From Streptomyces rimosus (GTDB taxonomy: Bacteria; Actinomycetota; Actinomycetes; Streptomycetales; Streptomycetaceae), in the NCBI RefSeq assembly GCF_008704655.1, contig NZ_CP023688.1, positions 6,826,001 to 6,890,000 on the forward strand: a DNA stretch of 64,000 bases, read 5' to 3'. The notes beneath the pieces were generated by a model. That model ran no database searches. It worked only from the letters and a program-made list of their open reading frames with translations, and was not told the DNA's origin. Positions 41,454-49,501 of the stretch are shown one piece after another (within the stretch, counting starts at the first letter, position 1; the number at the start of each line of letters is the position of its first letter). The position numbers were made by a program, and so were the translations under genes.

Positions 41454-41704
41454 CCGCGCTCCAGCCCGAGCCGGGCACGTACCTCGTCGTGCGGGACACC
41501 CGCGGTCTCCCCGGAACCCTGCCGCGCGCGGTATCGCGCCAATGCCAGGGCGTCTTCCAGGTCGGCGAGTTCCTGGGGGTTTATCAACACGGCCGCCGGC
41601 TGGCCGTGATCAGTGATCGTGATCCGCTCACGGGCGTGGGAGGCGCGGCGCACCAGTGACCCGAACCGGGCGCGCGCTTCGGTGATCGGCAGAGTGTCAC
41701 TCAT
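41450..41704 (-). CDS. Phd/YefM-family antitoxin
   Basis: This 84-residue protein opens LPITEARARFGSLVRRAS and continues ITITDHGQPAAVLINPQELADLEDALAL. This is the Phd/YefM DNA-binding domain with its typical 'ITxHGxPxAVLxxxxxxxxLE'. The C-terminal third (RYRARQGSGETAGVPHDEVRARLGLERG) should wrap the toxin. The gene precedes the toxin and overlaps it. The start ATG at 41704 lies seven nt after TACAGT, so the mRNA is probably leaderless. A palindrome covers that element and likely mediates autorepression. Confidence 0.92.
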   Translation of the reverse strand: MSDTLPITEARARFGSLVRRASHARERITITDHGQPAAVLINPQELADLEDALALARYRARQGSGETAGVPHDEVRARLGLERG

Positions 41705-41719
41705 GTGCAGAACTGTACA
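41704..41719. promoter_or_regulatory. toxin-antitoxin autoregulatory operator and -10 element
   Basis: TGTGCAG-aa-CTGTACA is an inverted repeat with one mismatch per arm. It overlaps the -10 TACAGT (minus strand, 41717-41712) and the antitoxin start codon, the expected place for autorepression by the antitoxin/toxin complex. Confidence 0.55.
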
Positions 41720-41876
41720 CTTCGCGCGCCCTGGTGGAGCGTGATCGTGGACGAGACCACTCGGTCTGGGAACCGGCGGGCTGGAGGCGAAACGGCGTGG
41801 GGCCGCACCGGACCCCTCGTCCGGTGCGGCCCCACAGACCACGGGCACCCTGCGCGCCAAAGGCGCGCTCCGCGCG

Positions 41877-43055
41877 TTACGGCAGCGCCAGCATCCGCTC
41901 CAGTGCCAGCTTCGCGAAGCTCTCCGTCTCGCGGTCGACCTGGATGCGGTTGACGACCTTGCCGTCCACCAGGGACTCCAGGGCCCAGACCAGGTGGGGG
42001 AGGTCGATGCGGTTCATGGTGGAGCAGAAGCAGACCGTCTTGTCGAGGAAGACGATTTCCTTGTCCTCGGCGGCGAAGCGGTTGGCCAGGCGGCGGACCA
42101 GGTTCAGTTCGGTGCCGATGGCCCACTTGGTGCCGGCGGGGGCGGCTTCGAGGGTCTTGATGATGTATTCGGTGGAGCCCACGTAGTCCGCCGCCGCCAC
42201 GACCTCGTGCTTGCACTCGGGGTGGACGAGGACGTTCACGCCGGGTATGCGGGCCCGTACGTCCTCGACGGATTCGAGGGAGAAGCGGCCGTGCACGGAG
42301 CAGTGGCCGCGCCACAGGATCATCTTGGCCGCATGCAGCTGCTCGGCGGTGAGGCCGCCGTTCGGCTTGTGCGGGTTGTAGACGACGCAGTCGTCCAGGG
42401 ACATGCCCATGTCGCGGACGGCCGTGTTGCGGCCCAGGTGCTGGTCGGGCAGGAACAGGACCTTCTCGCCCTGTTCGAAGGCCCAGTCCAGCGCGCGCTT
42501 GGCGTTGGAGGAGGTGCAGATCGTGCCGCCGTGCTTGCCGGTGAACGCCTTGATGTCGGCGGAGGAGTTCATGTACGAGACGGGGACGACCTGCTCGGCC
42601 ACGCCGGCCTCGGTGAGCACGTCCCAGCACTCGGCGACCTGCTCGGCCGTGGCCATGTCGGCCATGGAGCAGCCGGCGGCCAGGTCGGGCAGGACGACCT
42701 GCTGGTCGTCGGTGGTCAGGATGTCGGCGGACTCGGCCATGAAGTGCACACCGCAGAAGACGATGTACTCGGCGTCCGGCCGGGCCGCCGCGTCGCGCGC
42801 CAGCTTGAAGGAGTCGCCGGTCACATCGGCGAACTCGATGACCTCGTCGCGCTGGTAGTGGTGGCCGAGGACGAAGACCTTGTCCCCGAGCTTCGCCTTG
42901 GCGGCGCGGGCGCGCTCGACCAGACCGGGGTCGGACGGAGCCGGCAGGTCACCGGGGCAGTCCACGCCGCGCTCGCTCTTGGGGTCGGCCTCGCGGCCGA
43001 GGAGGAGCAGCGCGAGCGGGGTCGGCTGGACGTCCAGGGGCTGGGCGGTGGTCAC
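41877..43055 (-). CDS. nadA: quinolinate synthase
   Basis: This 392-residue [4Fe-4S] enzyme condenses iminoaspartate with dihydroxyacetone phosphate to quinolinate in de novo NAD synthesis. Signatures are KVFVLGHHYQRDEVIEFAD, YIVFCGVHFMAESADIL (first cluster Cys), VVLPDLAAGCSMADM, PVSYMNSSADIKAF, TSSNAKRAL, HPECKHEVV (cluster Cys) and KTVCFCSTMNRIDL (cluster Cys). The GTG at 43055 follows AGAGAGG and gives the usual actinobacterial length. nadB and nadC are not next to it in this window. A palindromic promoter lies upstream at 43186-43200. Confidence 0.95.
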   Translation of the reverse strand: MTTAQPLDVQPTPLALLLLGREADPKSERGVDCPGDLPAPSDPGLVERARAAKAKLGDKVFVLGHHYQRDEVIEFADVTGDSFKLARDAAARPDAEYIVFCGVHFMAESADILTTDDQQVVLPDLAAGCSMADMATAEQVAECWDVLTEAGVAEQVVPVSYMNSSADIKAFTGKHGGTICTSSNAKRALDWAFEQGEKVLFLPDQHLGRNTAVRDMGMSLDDCVVYNPHKPNGGLTAEQLHAAKMILWRGHCSVHGRFSLESVEDVRARIPGVNVLVHPECKHEVVAAADYVGSTEYIIKTLEAAPAGTKWAIGTELNLVRRLANRFAAEDKEIVFLDKTVCFCSTMNRIDLPHLVWALESLVDGKVVNRIQVDRETESFAKLALERMLALP

Positions 43056-43097
43056 GACACGCACCCTCTCTTTCCGTGAATTCAGCGCGGCGTAGCC

Positions 43098-43127
43098 GCT
43101 CCGGTGGAGCCGGTGCTTGCACCGGAG
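43098..43127. repeat. 30-nt dispersed inverted repeat, copy 2 (nadA leader)
   Basis: These 30 nt are identical to 8943-8972. Here they lie in the untranslated leader between the nadA promoter and its start codon and can form a hairpin (ccggtg-cttg-caccgg). Confidence 0.85.
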
Positions 43128-43185
43128 GCGAGGCCGCACCCGGGGCCGGTGCTGGTGGCGCCGGAAGCCTTTTCGTCGGTTTGAC

Positions 43186-43200
43186 GTTATCTATCATAAC
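43186..43200 (-). promoter_or_regulatory. nadA: nadA promoter with overlapping inverted repeat
   Basis: On the minus strand TATGAT (43198-43193) is a good -10. It lies inside GTTAT-ctatc-ATAAC, an inverted repeat at 43186-43200. A second inverted pair TGACGT ... ACGTCA (43182-43187 and 43207-43212) and two direct GTTTGACG copies flank it. The -35 (CGTCAA region) is poor, which fits regulated transcription. The rest of the 340-nt nadA-erpA interval holds the erpA leader, with a CCGGA-n5-TCCGG repeat at 43325-43339. Confidence 0.5.
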
Positions 43201-43395
43201 CGCTTCACGTCAGTTTGACGATGGCCATCGTGTCGATGTGACGCATCCCTGTGCCGCGGCCGCCCGCACCCCGCCGCGGGTGTGCGAGCATGAAGACGGA
43301 AGGCCCACAACACGTCGCGCCCAGCCGGAATTAATCCGGGGCCCCATCGGTTGCAGCCGAGGGCAAGCGGTCCGTACAACCCGGGAGAGATCTAG

Positions 43396-43749
43396 ATGAG
43401 CGTTCAGGACGAGACCACCGTCGGCGACGGCATCATCCTGTCCGACGCGGCCGCGTCGAAGGTGAAGGCCCTGCTGGAGCAGGAAGGCCGCGACGACCTC
43501 GCGCTGCGCGTGGCCGTCCAGCCCGGCGGCTGCTCCGGACTGCGCTACCAGCTCTTCTTCGACGAGCGGTCGCTGGACGGCGATGTCGTCAAGGACTTCG
43601 GCGGCGTCAAGGTCGTCACCGACCGGATGAGCGCCCCGTACCTGGGCGGCGCCTCCATCGACTTCGTCGACACCATCGAGAAGCAGGGCTTCACGATCGA
43701 CAACCCGAATGCCACGGGTTCCTGCGCCTGCGGCGACTCCTTCAACTGA
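43396..43749 (+). CDS. erpA: iron-sulfur cluster insertion/carrier protein (A-type, ErpA/IscA)
   Basis: This 117-residue protein carries the A-type HesB fold: ILSDAAASKVKALLEQEGRDDLALRVAVQPGGCSG, quoted as VAVQPGGCSG, then FIDNPNA-type loop FTIDNPNATGSCACGDSFN. The three conserved Cys (about 46, 109 and 111) bind and deliver an Fe-S cluster to apo-proteins. Next to nadA the placement is suggestive, since quinolinate synthase needs a [4Fe-4S] cluster. The two genes are divergent, not an operon. The ATG follows GGGAGAG. Confidence 0.94.
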   Translation: MSVQDETTVGDGIILSDAAASKVKALLEQEGRDDLALRVAVQPGGCSGLRYQLFFDERSLDGDVVKDFGGVKVVTDRMSAPYLGGASIDFVDTIEKQGFTIDNPNATGSCACGDSFN

Positions 43750-43785
43750 GTCGACGGCCCGGACGCCGGCGCGTAAGCGCGTACG

Positions 43786-43821
43786 ACGGCGGCGCCCCCC
43801 CTCCATGGGGAGCGCCGCCGT
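43786..43821. terminator. bidirectional terminator after erpA
   Basis: A perfect 10-bp stem (acggcggcgc / gcgccgccgt), extendable with a G-U pair to 13, has a 16-nt loop. It separates the convergent stops at 43749 and 43849. Confidence 0.8.
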
Positions 43822-43848
43822 TGTCGTGTGCGCGTAAGCCTGCGACGG

Positions 43849-45360
43849 CTACTTCGCCGGTACTTCCTTGCCGGACGACGCGTCGATCACATCCCGCCCC
43901 GCCAGCGGCTTGTCCAGCGGCACCGTCTGCGTGAACTCCTTCGCCATCTTCACGCAGATCTGGTTCGGCTTCTTGTCCTTGCCGATGACCTCGGCCTTGA
44001 CGCTCTTGCCGGTCTGCTCGACGGTCGCCGAGTAGACGCTGCACACGCCGCCCCAGAAGTGCAGCTTCAGGGACTTGCCGTCCGCGCCGAGGGAGTACGA
44101 CTCCAAGCTCATCGCCCCGGCCTTGCCCGACGGCTTGCCGCTGTCCGGCGGCTGGGCGGAGGTGCCGCCGTCGCCCTTCTTGACGTACTTCGGGTCCACC
44201 GCGGGGTGGGTGACCGTGCCGCCGCCCGCCCGCTGCACCGTGTACAGCCACGACGGCACCAGCGCCGGGCGGCCGCCGACGTACTGCATCGAGAGCCCGA
44301 AGACCGCGCCGGTCACGTCGGCGGGCTTGCGCGCCGAGGCGTTGCCCACGCACGGCTCGACGTCCTGGCCGCCGGCCTTGTCCTGCTTCTGCGGCTCGGC
44401 CGTCGCGCAGCCGCCGATGCCGGAGTTCGCGCCGCCGTGCGTCGCGTTCAGCCGCTCCAGCGTCTTCTCCGCGCTCTGTACGGGGTACGTGTCGCCCTTG
44501 ACCGGCTGCGCCAACTGGCCGCTGCCGCCGACGACCTGGCCGTCCGAGCCGACCTGGATGTCGCTCTGCCAGCCGTACGTGGGCAGCCCGCCGATCACCG
44601 GGTTCGCGCTGACGGTGCGTACCGCGCCGGACAGTCCGCTCGCGTCCAGCTTGGCGTCCTTCTGGCCGAGGGCCGCGAGCACCGGCTGCGCGGCCTGCTT
44701 CGCCTTCTCCGGGGAGACGGCGCCCTTTTCGCCGCTCTCGTCGCCCGTGCGGCAGCCGGGGCCGCTCGCCTGCGAGCTGTCCGAGCCCTTGCCGGATTCC
44801 GCGCAGCCGGTCCCGTTGGGCGTGCCGTACTGCGAGTACGTCCACGCGCCGGAACCGCTCTTGGCCACCTGGAGGACGGGGCTGCGCGCGTCCCGCGTCA
44901 GGCCGCCCACCTTCCAGGAGTCGCCGTCCGAGCGGACCTGGCCGGGCAGGTCCAGGGCCTTGGCCAGCCGGGCCACGGCCTCCTGGGAGACCTGGCCGCG
45001 CGGCTGGTAGACGGGGGCGGAGGAGGGGCCGTCGGGCAGCTTGCCGGTCGCCCGGTAGCCCGAGCCCGACGGGTCGGGCTCGCCGGGGGCGATGCCGCTG
45101 TGCGAGCCGGTGCCCTTGCCCGTCGCGTAGCCGTCCAGGGCCAGCGGCGGCGGGCCGCCCTCGGGGCGGGCACCGGCGCCACTGTCCCCGCCGCCGGAGG
45201 CGGTCGAGGCCCAGTACGCCGCGCCGCCGCCGGCCAGCAGCACGGCCGCGGCCACCGAGGCCGCGATCAGCGGGCTGCGCCGGCGCCGGGCGGTGGTCTC
45301 CTGCGTATCGTCGGTGGAATGCTCCCCGCCGGACGCGGGGGAGGTGTCCTCGGTGCTCAC
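43849..45360 (-). CDS. hypothetical membrane-anchored secreted protein
   Basis: I do not recognise a named family in this 503-residue protein. It has a cytoplasmic N-terminus rich in Ser/Thr/Asp, a basic RRRRSPLIAASVAAAVLLAGGGAAYWAS transmembrane segment (about 25-50) and a large extracytoplasmic part. The outer part is low in hydrophobicity and rich in Gly, Ser and Pro, with six or more Cys in pairs (GCAES, GCRTG, GCATAE, EPCVG, GVCSVY, QICVK) that could form disulfides. Segments such as LPTYGWQSDIQV and VPSWLYTVQ look like repeated beta modules. It may be a surface or signalling protein. The conserved 81-aa gene upstream is on the same strand. Confidence 0.8.
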   Translation of the reverse strand: MSTEDTSPASGGEHSTDDTQETTARRRRSPLIAASVAAAVLLAGGGAAYWASTASGGGDSGAGARPEGGPPPLALDGYATGKGTGSHSGIAPGEPDPSGSGYRATGKLPDGPSSAPVYQPRGQVSQEAVARLAKALDLPGQVRSDGDSWKVGGLTRDARSPVLQVAKSGSGAWTYSQYGTPNGTGCAESGKGSDSSQASGPGCRTGDESGEKGAVSPEKAKQAAQPVLAALGQKDAKLDASGLSGAVRTVSANPVIGGLPTYGWQSDIQVGSDGQVVGGSGQLAQPVKGDTYPVQSAEKTLERLNATHGGANSGIGGCATAEPQKQDKAGGQDVEPCVGNASARKPADVTGAVFGLSMQYVGGRPALVPSWLYTVQRAGGGTVTHPAVDPKYVKKGDGGTSAQPPDSGKPSGKAGAMSLESYSLGADGKSLKLHFWGGVCSVYSATVEQTGKSVKAEVIGKDKKPNQICVKMAKEFTQTVPLDKPLAGRDVIDASSGKEVPAK

Positions 45361-45459
45361 CGCTTCGCTCCTTCGGCTCCGCTGAACAACTGACGTGCCC
45401 TCCTGCGTGGGGAGGACGCCGGTTGGACGGAGCCGGAGCGTCCGCGGTTCCCCCCGGTC

Positions 45460-45705
45460 TCAGTCGCCGTACTCGGACATCCCGCTGACCAGGGCCGTGG
45501 AGGAGGCGGGGACGGTGATGCCGTGCAGCTCGCGGGCGGGCGGCCGGGGCGCCTGGGGGCCGCTGCGCCAGTGCGGTGCCATCCGCGCGCAGTCGCCCAG
45601 CAGCTGGGCCATCGACTCCGGCTCGGCGGAGCCGGGGGAGCGGCGGGAGGCGGCGGCGCGAACGCCGGACGAACGGGGTGTGACGCCCTTCACATGCTTG
45701 GTCAT
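45460..45705 (-). CDS. small hypothetical protein (81 aa)
   Basis: No family is recognised for this 81-residue protein, basic in its first half (MTKHVKGVTPRSSGVRAAASRR). A segment EPESMAQLLGDCARMAPHWRSG and an aliphatic end ITVPASSTALVSGMSEYGD follow. It lies about 100 nt upstream of the membrane-anchored protein on the same strand and diverges from the PfkB kinase. Codon use fits a real gene, but there is no independent evidence of a function. Confidence 0.55.
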   Translation of the reverse strand: MTKHVKGVTPRSSGVRAAASRRSPGSAEPESMAQLLGDCARMAPHWRSGPQAPRPPARELHGITVPASSTALVSGMSEYGD

Positions 45706-45846
45706 ACCGGCACCGTACGCATCTGCCGGACCGCGAAGAAAGCCCTACTAAGGGGTAGTTTCGCCTGGTGGGGGGAGATCAGGACACCCGGTACCGTTGA
45801 CCAACGTCCGTCCCGTCCTTCCGCCTCCCGCAGGAGCAGACCCGTC

Positions 45847-46821
45847 GTGCGTATCGCAGTCACCGGCTCCATCGCCACCGACCACCTGATGACCTTCCCC
45901 GGCCGTTTCGCCGATCAGCTGGTCGCCGACCAGCTGCACACGGTCTCCCTCTCCTTCCTGGTCGACGAACTCGACGTACGGCGCGGCGGCGTCGGCGCCA
46001 ACATCTGCTTCGGCATGGGGCAGCTCGGCACCGCCCCGATCCTGGTCGGCGCGGCCGGCAACGACTTCGAGGAGTACCGCGCCTGGCTCGACCGGCACGG
46101 CGTGGACACCCGCTCGGTGCGCATCTCCGAGGTCAAGCACACCGCCCGGTTCGTGTGCACCACCGACGCCGACCACAACCAGATCGGCTCCTTCTACACC
46201 GGCGCGATGAGCGAGGCGCGGCTGATCGAGCTGCACACCGTCGCCGAGCGCGTCGGCGGCCTGGACCTCGTGCTGATCGGCGCGGACGACCCCGAGGCGA
46301 TGGTCCGGCACACCGAGGAGTGCCGCACCCGCGGCATCCCGTTCGCCGCCGACTTCTCCCAGCAGATCGCCCGGATGGACGGCGAGGGCATCCGCACCCT
46401 CACCGAGGGCGCCGCGTACCTCTTCAACAACGAGTACGAAAAGGGCCTGATCGAGTCCAAGACCGGCTGGACCTCCGAGGAGATCCTCGCCAAGGTCGGC
46501 ACCCGGGTCACGACGCTGGGCGCCGACGGCGTGCGCATCGAGCGGGCCGGTCAGCCGGACATCCTCGTCGGTACGGCCGAGGAGAAGGCCAAGGCCGACC
46601 CGACCGGCGTCGGCGACGCCTTCCGCGCCGGCTTCCTGTCCGGCCTGGCCTGGGGCGTCGGCCTGGAGCGCGCCGCGCAGATCGGCTGCATGCTGGCGAC
46701 GCTGGTCATCGAGACCGTCGGCACCCAGGAGTACGAGCTGCACCGCAGCCACTTCATGGACCGCTTCACCAAGGCGTACGGCCACGAGGCCGCGGACGAG
46801 ATCCGCGCGCATCTGGCCTGA
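45847..46821 (+). CDS. PfkB-family carbohydrate/nucleoside kinase
   Basis: This 324-residue protein has the ribokinase fold. It opens IAVTGSIATDHLMTFPG and has the substrate-binding VRRGGVGANICFGMGQLG (the PfkB N-terminal G-G motif). The catalytic DPTGVGDAFRAGFLSGL follows, where Asp257 is the base and the Gly residues form the anion hole. The substrate could be adenosine or a sugar; the N-terminal GSIATDHL is like adenosine kinases of actinobacteria. GTG at 45847 is used, with AGGAG ten nt upstream. It is a single gene with a terminator behind it (46839-46863). Confidence 0.9.
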   Translation: MRIAVTGSIATDHLMTFPGRFADQLVADQLHTVSLSFLVDELDVRRGGVGANICFGMGQLGTAPILVGAAGNDFEEYRAWLDRHGVDTRSVRISEVKHTARFVCTTDADHNQIGSFYTGAMSEARLIELHTVAERVGGLDLVLIGADDPEAMVRHTEECRTRGIPFAADFSQQIARMDGEGIRTLTEGAAYLFNNEYEKGLIESKTGWTSEEILAKVGTRVTTLGADGVRIERAGQPDILVGTAEEKAKADPTGVGDAFRAGFLSGLAWGVGLERAAQIGCMLATLVIETVGTQEYELHRSHFMDRFTKAYGHEAADEIRAHLA

Positions 46822-46838
46822 TCCGGTCGCGGTAGGGG

Positions 46839-46863
46839 GCGGCGGGCCCGGATCGCCCGCCGC
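46839..46863. terminator. terminator between the PfkB and desulfurase genes
   Basis: A perfect 9-bp stem (gcggcgggc / gcccgccgc) with a 7-nt loop lies between convergent stops at 46821 and 46869. Confidence 0.7.
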
Positions 46864-46868
46864 TTCGC

Positions 46869-48257
46869 TCAGACCCGGCGCCGCACCACATACGCGGCGC
46901 CGCGCTCCGCCGGCCGCTCGCCCACGTACTCCTGGCCCCGCATCTCGCACCACGCGGGAATGTCCAGCCGTGCCGCCTCGTCGTCCGCAAGGACGGTCAG
47001 CGTGGCGCCCACCGGTACGTCGCCGATCACCTTCGCCAGCTCGATGACGGGCAGCGGACAGCGCTTGCCGAGCGCGTCCACGACCGGTCCGGCGGTCTCC
47101 GGCCCCGTGGTCTTCGGCTCGGCGGCCACCGGGGCGCCCAGCTGTTCCCGTACGGAACGGACCGCCTCCGGGAGGACGGCCAGAAAGCGGTCCACGTCGG
47201 CCTCGGCGGTGCCCGTCGGCAGCGACACCCGTACGTTGCCCTCCGACAGCACGCCCATAGCCCGCAGCACATGGCTCGGCGTCAGCGTGCTCGACGTGCA
47301 GGACGACCCGGACGAGACGGCGAAGCCCGCCCGGTCCAGCTCGTGCAGCAACGTCTCTCCGTCGACATAGAGACACGAGAAGGTCACCACGTGGGGGAGC
47401 CGGCGCAGCGGATCGCCGACGACCTCGGTGTCCGGCACCGCCGCGGCCACCCGGGCCCGGATACGGTCCACCAGCTCCCGCAGCCGCGCCCCCTCGGCCG
47501 CCGCCTCGGCCTGTACGGCGCGCAGCGAGGCCGCCGCCGCGACCACGGCGGGCAGGTTCCCGAAGCCCGGTACCCTGCCGGACTCGCGCTCGTCCTGCGG
47601 ACCCTGCGGCGCGAACCGGGTGCCTTTACGGACCACCAGCAGCCCCACGCCGGGCGGCCCGCCCCACTTGTGCGCGCTCCCCGTAAGCAGCGACCAGGCG
47701 CCGCCCACCGGGCCCCAGGGCAGCGACTGGGCGGCGTCCACCAGCAGCGGCACCTCCGCCTCCCGGCAGGCCGTGGCGGCCTCCTCCACGGGCTGCTCGG
47801 TGCCCACCTCGTGGTTGGCGGACTGCAGGGCCGCCAGCGCGGTGTCCGGGCGCAGCGCTGCGGCGAGGTCCCCCGCGGCCACCCGGCCCGTACGGTCCAC
47901 GCCGACCTCGGTGACCGTGCCGCCCGCCGCCTCGTGGGCCGCGGCGGCGTGCAGGACGGAGGAGTGCTCCACCGCTGAGTGGACCAGATGGCGGCCGACA
48001 CGCCGACGGGCGGCGAGCGTGCCGGACATGGCCGAATGCACCGCCTGCGTCCCCGAAGGGGTGAAAACCAGCTCGTCGGGTCGACAGCCGACGGCCTCCG
48101 CCGCGGCCTCCCGCGCCGCGTCGAGCAGCAGCCGGGCGCGGCGGCCCTCCCGGTAGGGGCGGGCCGGATCGGCCCAGCCCTCGTCGAGCGAGGCGAGCAG
48201 GGCCTCACGGGCGACCGGGTGCAGGGGAGCGGCCGAGGCGGCGTCGAAGTAGGACAC
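46869..48257 (-). CDS. cysteine desulfurase fused to a TusA sulfur-carrier domain
   Basis: This 462-residue protein has an aminotransferase class V domain (about 1-375). The PLP lysine is in GSAHKWGGP (about 197) and VDAAQSLPW lies before it. The catalytic cysteine sits in the loop VSSGSSCTSS (Cys320), like NifS/IscS. Residues 385-462 are a TusA/SirA domain, with GKRCPLPVIELAKVI (Cys400) the C-P-x-P persulfide site, then ADDEAARLDIPAWCEM. The fusion would let the enzyme pass sulfur straight from cysteine to its own carrier. Start: GTG at 48257 gives SYFDAASAAPLHP, the usual desulfurase start. It is divergent from ctaC. Confidence 0.93.
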   Translation of the reverse strand: MSYFDAASAAPLHPVAREALLASLDEGWADPARPYREGRRARLLLDAAREAAAEAVGCRPDELVFTPSGTQAVHSAMSGTLAARRRVGRHLVHSAVEHSSVLHAAAAHEAAGGTVTEVGVDRTGRVAAGDLAAALRPDTALAALQSANHEVGTEQPVEEAATACREAEVPLLVDAAQSLPWGPVGGAWSLLTGSAHKWGGPPGVGLLVVRKGTRFAPQGPQDERESGRVPGFGNLPAVVAAAASLRAVQAEAAAEGARLRELVDRIRARVAAAVPDTEVVGDPLRRLPHVVTFSCLYVDGETLLHELDRAGFAVSSGSSCTSSTLTPSHVLRAMGVLSEGNVRVSLPTGTAEADVDRFLAVLPEAVRSVREQLGAPVAAEPKTTGPETAGPVVDALGKRCPLPVIELAKVIGDVPVGATLTVLADDEAARLDIPAWCEMRGQEYVGERPAERGAAYVVRRRV

Positions 48258-48429
48258 GCCCCTGACGCTAGCGTGTTCGGGTCCGGGCGCCGGGCACGGC
48301 GTCAGATGACCGGCGGAGCCCGGCATTCCGGCGCGCGGGGGCCGTCCCCCGGATGCCGCAGCCACCCCTTCGGAGGGCGGTGCGGCGCGTTGGGCACCCT
48401 CCCCGCGCGACCCCAAATAGCGTCCAGTA

Positions 48430-48458
48430 GGGTTTGGTCCGCATAAACATCCAAACCC
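48430..48458. promoter_or_regulatory. inverted repeat upstream of ctaC
   Basis: GGGTTTGG and CCAAACCC form a perfect 8-nt inverted repeat separated by 13 A/T-rich bases (gcataaacat). It ends 80 nt before the ctaC start, in an otherwise gene-free 281-nt region. It may be an operator or a leader hairpin for the oxidase operon. Confidence 0.45.
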
Positions 48459-48538
48459 CTGCCCGTGCCAGGGCCGGCGACCGACCAGCGAGACGGCCGC
48501 AGCCGGTCTCGCGGGCGAGACTCTCGGGAAGGCGCTAC

Positions 48539-49501
48539 GTGAGTCCCAACGGCTCCGACCGCTCGTCGCGGCGCCCGATGCGGCGGAAGCTGCCGCAGGT
48601 GCTGGCTGCGGGACTGGTCCTGGCAACCGCGACCGGTTGCACATACAAGGACTTTCCCAACCTCGGCATGCCCAATCCGGCTACTGAAGAGGCGCCGCGG
48701 ATCCTCTCCCTTTGGCAGGGCTCCTGGGCCGCCGCCCTCGCAGTGGGCGTGCTGGTGTGGGGCCTGATCATCTGGAGCTGGATCTTCCACCGCCGCAGCC
48801 GGACCAAGGTGGAGGTCCCCGCACAGACGCGGTACAACATGCCCATCGAGGCGTTGTACACCATCGTTCCGTTCATCATCATCGCGGTGCTCTTCTACTT
48901 CACCGCGCGCGATGAGAGCGAACTCCTCAAGACTTCGAAGAAGCCCGACCACGTCATCAACGTGGTGGGCTATCAGTGGAGCTGGGCGTTCAACTACCTG
49001 GAGAACGTGGACGGCGACGCCAAAACCACGAACATCAACTCCAAGGAACTCTCCGCGATCCCGGACAAGTGGAAGAAGAACGTCCCCGCCGGCGCCGACG
49101 GCGTGTACGACGAGGGCATCCCGGGCACGCGGAACCCGCAGACCGGCAACCCGGGTCCGACCCTGTGGCTGCCCAAGGGCGAGACGGTTCAGTTCGTCCT
49201 GACGTCGCGTGATGTCATCCACTCGTTCTGGGTGGTCCCGTTCCTGATGAAGCAGGACGTGATTCCCGGCCACACCAACGTCTTCGAGGTGACTCCCAAC
49301 AAGGAGGGCACCTTCATGGGCAAGTGCGCCGAGCTCTGCGGCGTCGACCACTCCCGGATGCTCTTCAACGTCAAGGTCGTCTCCCCCGAGAAGTACCGGG
49401 AGCACCTGAAGGACCTGGCGAAGAAGGGCCAGACCGGTTACCTGCCGTCCGGCATCAAGCAGACGGATCACGCCAGGAACGCGGAGACCAACAACAAGTG
49501 A
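48539..49501 (+). CDS. ctaC: cytochrome c oxidase subunit II
   Basis: This 320-residue lipoprotein-like protein has a signal sequence with LATATGC (Cys about 34) and two transmembrane helices (about 60-85 and 105-125). A CuA cupredoxin domain faces outside. The CuA ligands are in [12 protein letters not shown] (Cys-x3-Cys-x3-His-x2-Met) and in [11 protein letters not shown] (His). The domain includes the usual [11 protein letters not shown]. It accepts electrons from the cytochrome c domains of QcrC. The GTG at 48539 has GGGAAGG upstream; the frame is open further upstream. Its stop overlaps the ctaD start. Confidence 0.96.
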   Translation: MSPNGSDRSSRRPMRRKLPQVLAAGLVLATATGCTYKDFPNLGMPNPATEEAPRILSLWQGSWAAALAVGVLVWGLIIWSWIFHRRSRTKVEVPAQTRYNMPIEALYTIVPFIIIAVLFYFTARDESELLKTSKKPDHVINVVGYQWSWAFNYLENVDGDAKTTNINSKELSAIPDKWKKNVPAGADGVYDEGIPGTRNPQTGNPGPTLWLPKGETVQFVLTSRDVIHSFWVVPFLMKQDVIPGHTNVFEVTPNKEGTFMGKCAELCGVDHSRMLFNVKVVSPEKYREHLKDLAKKGQTGYLPSGIKQTDHARNAETNNK

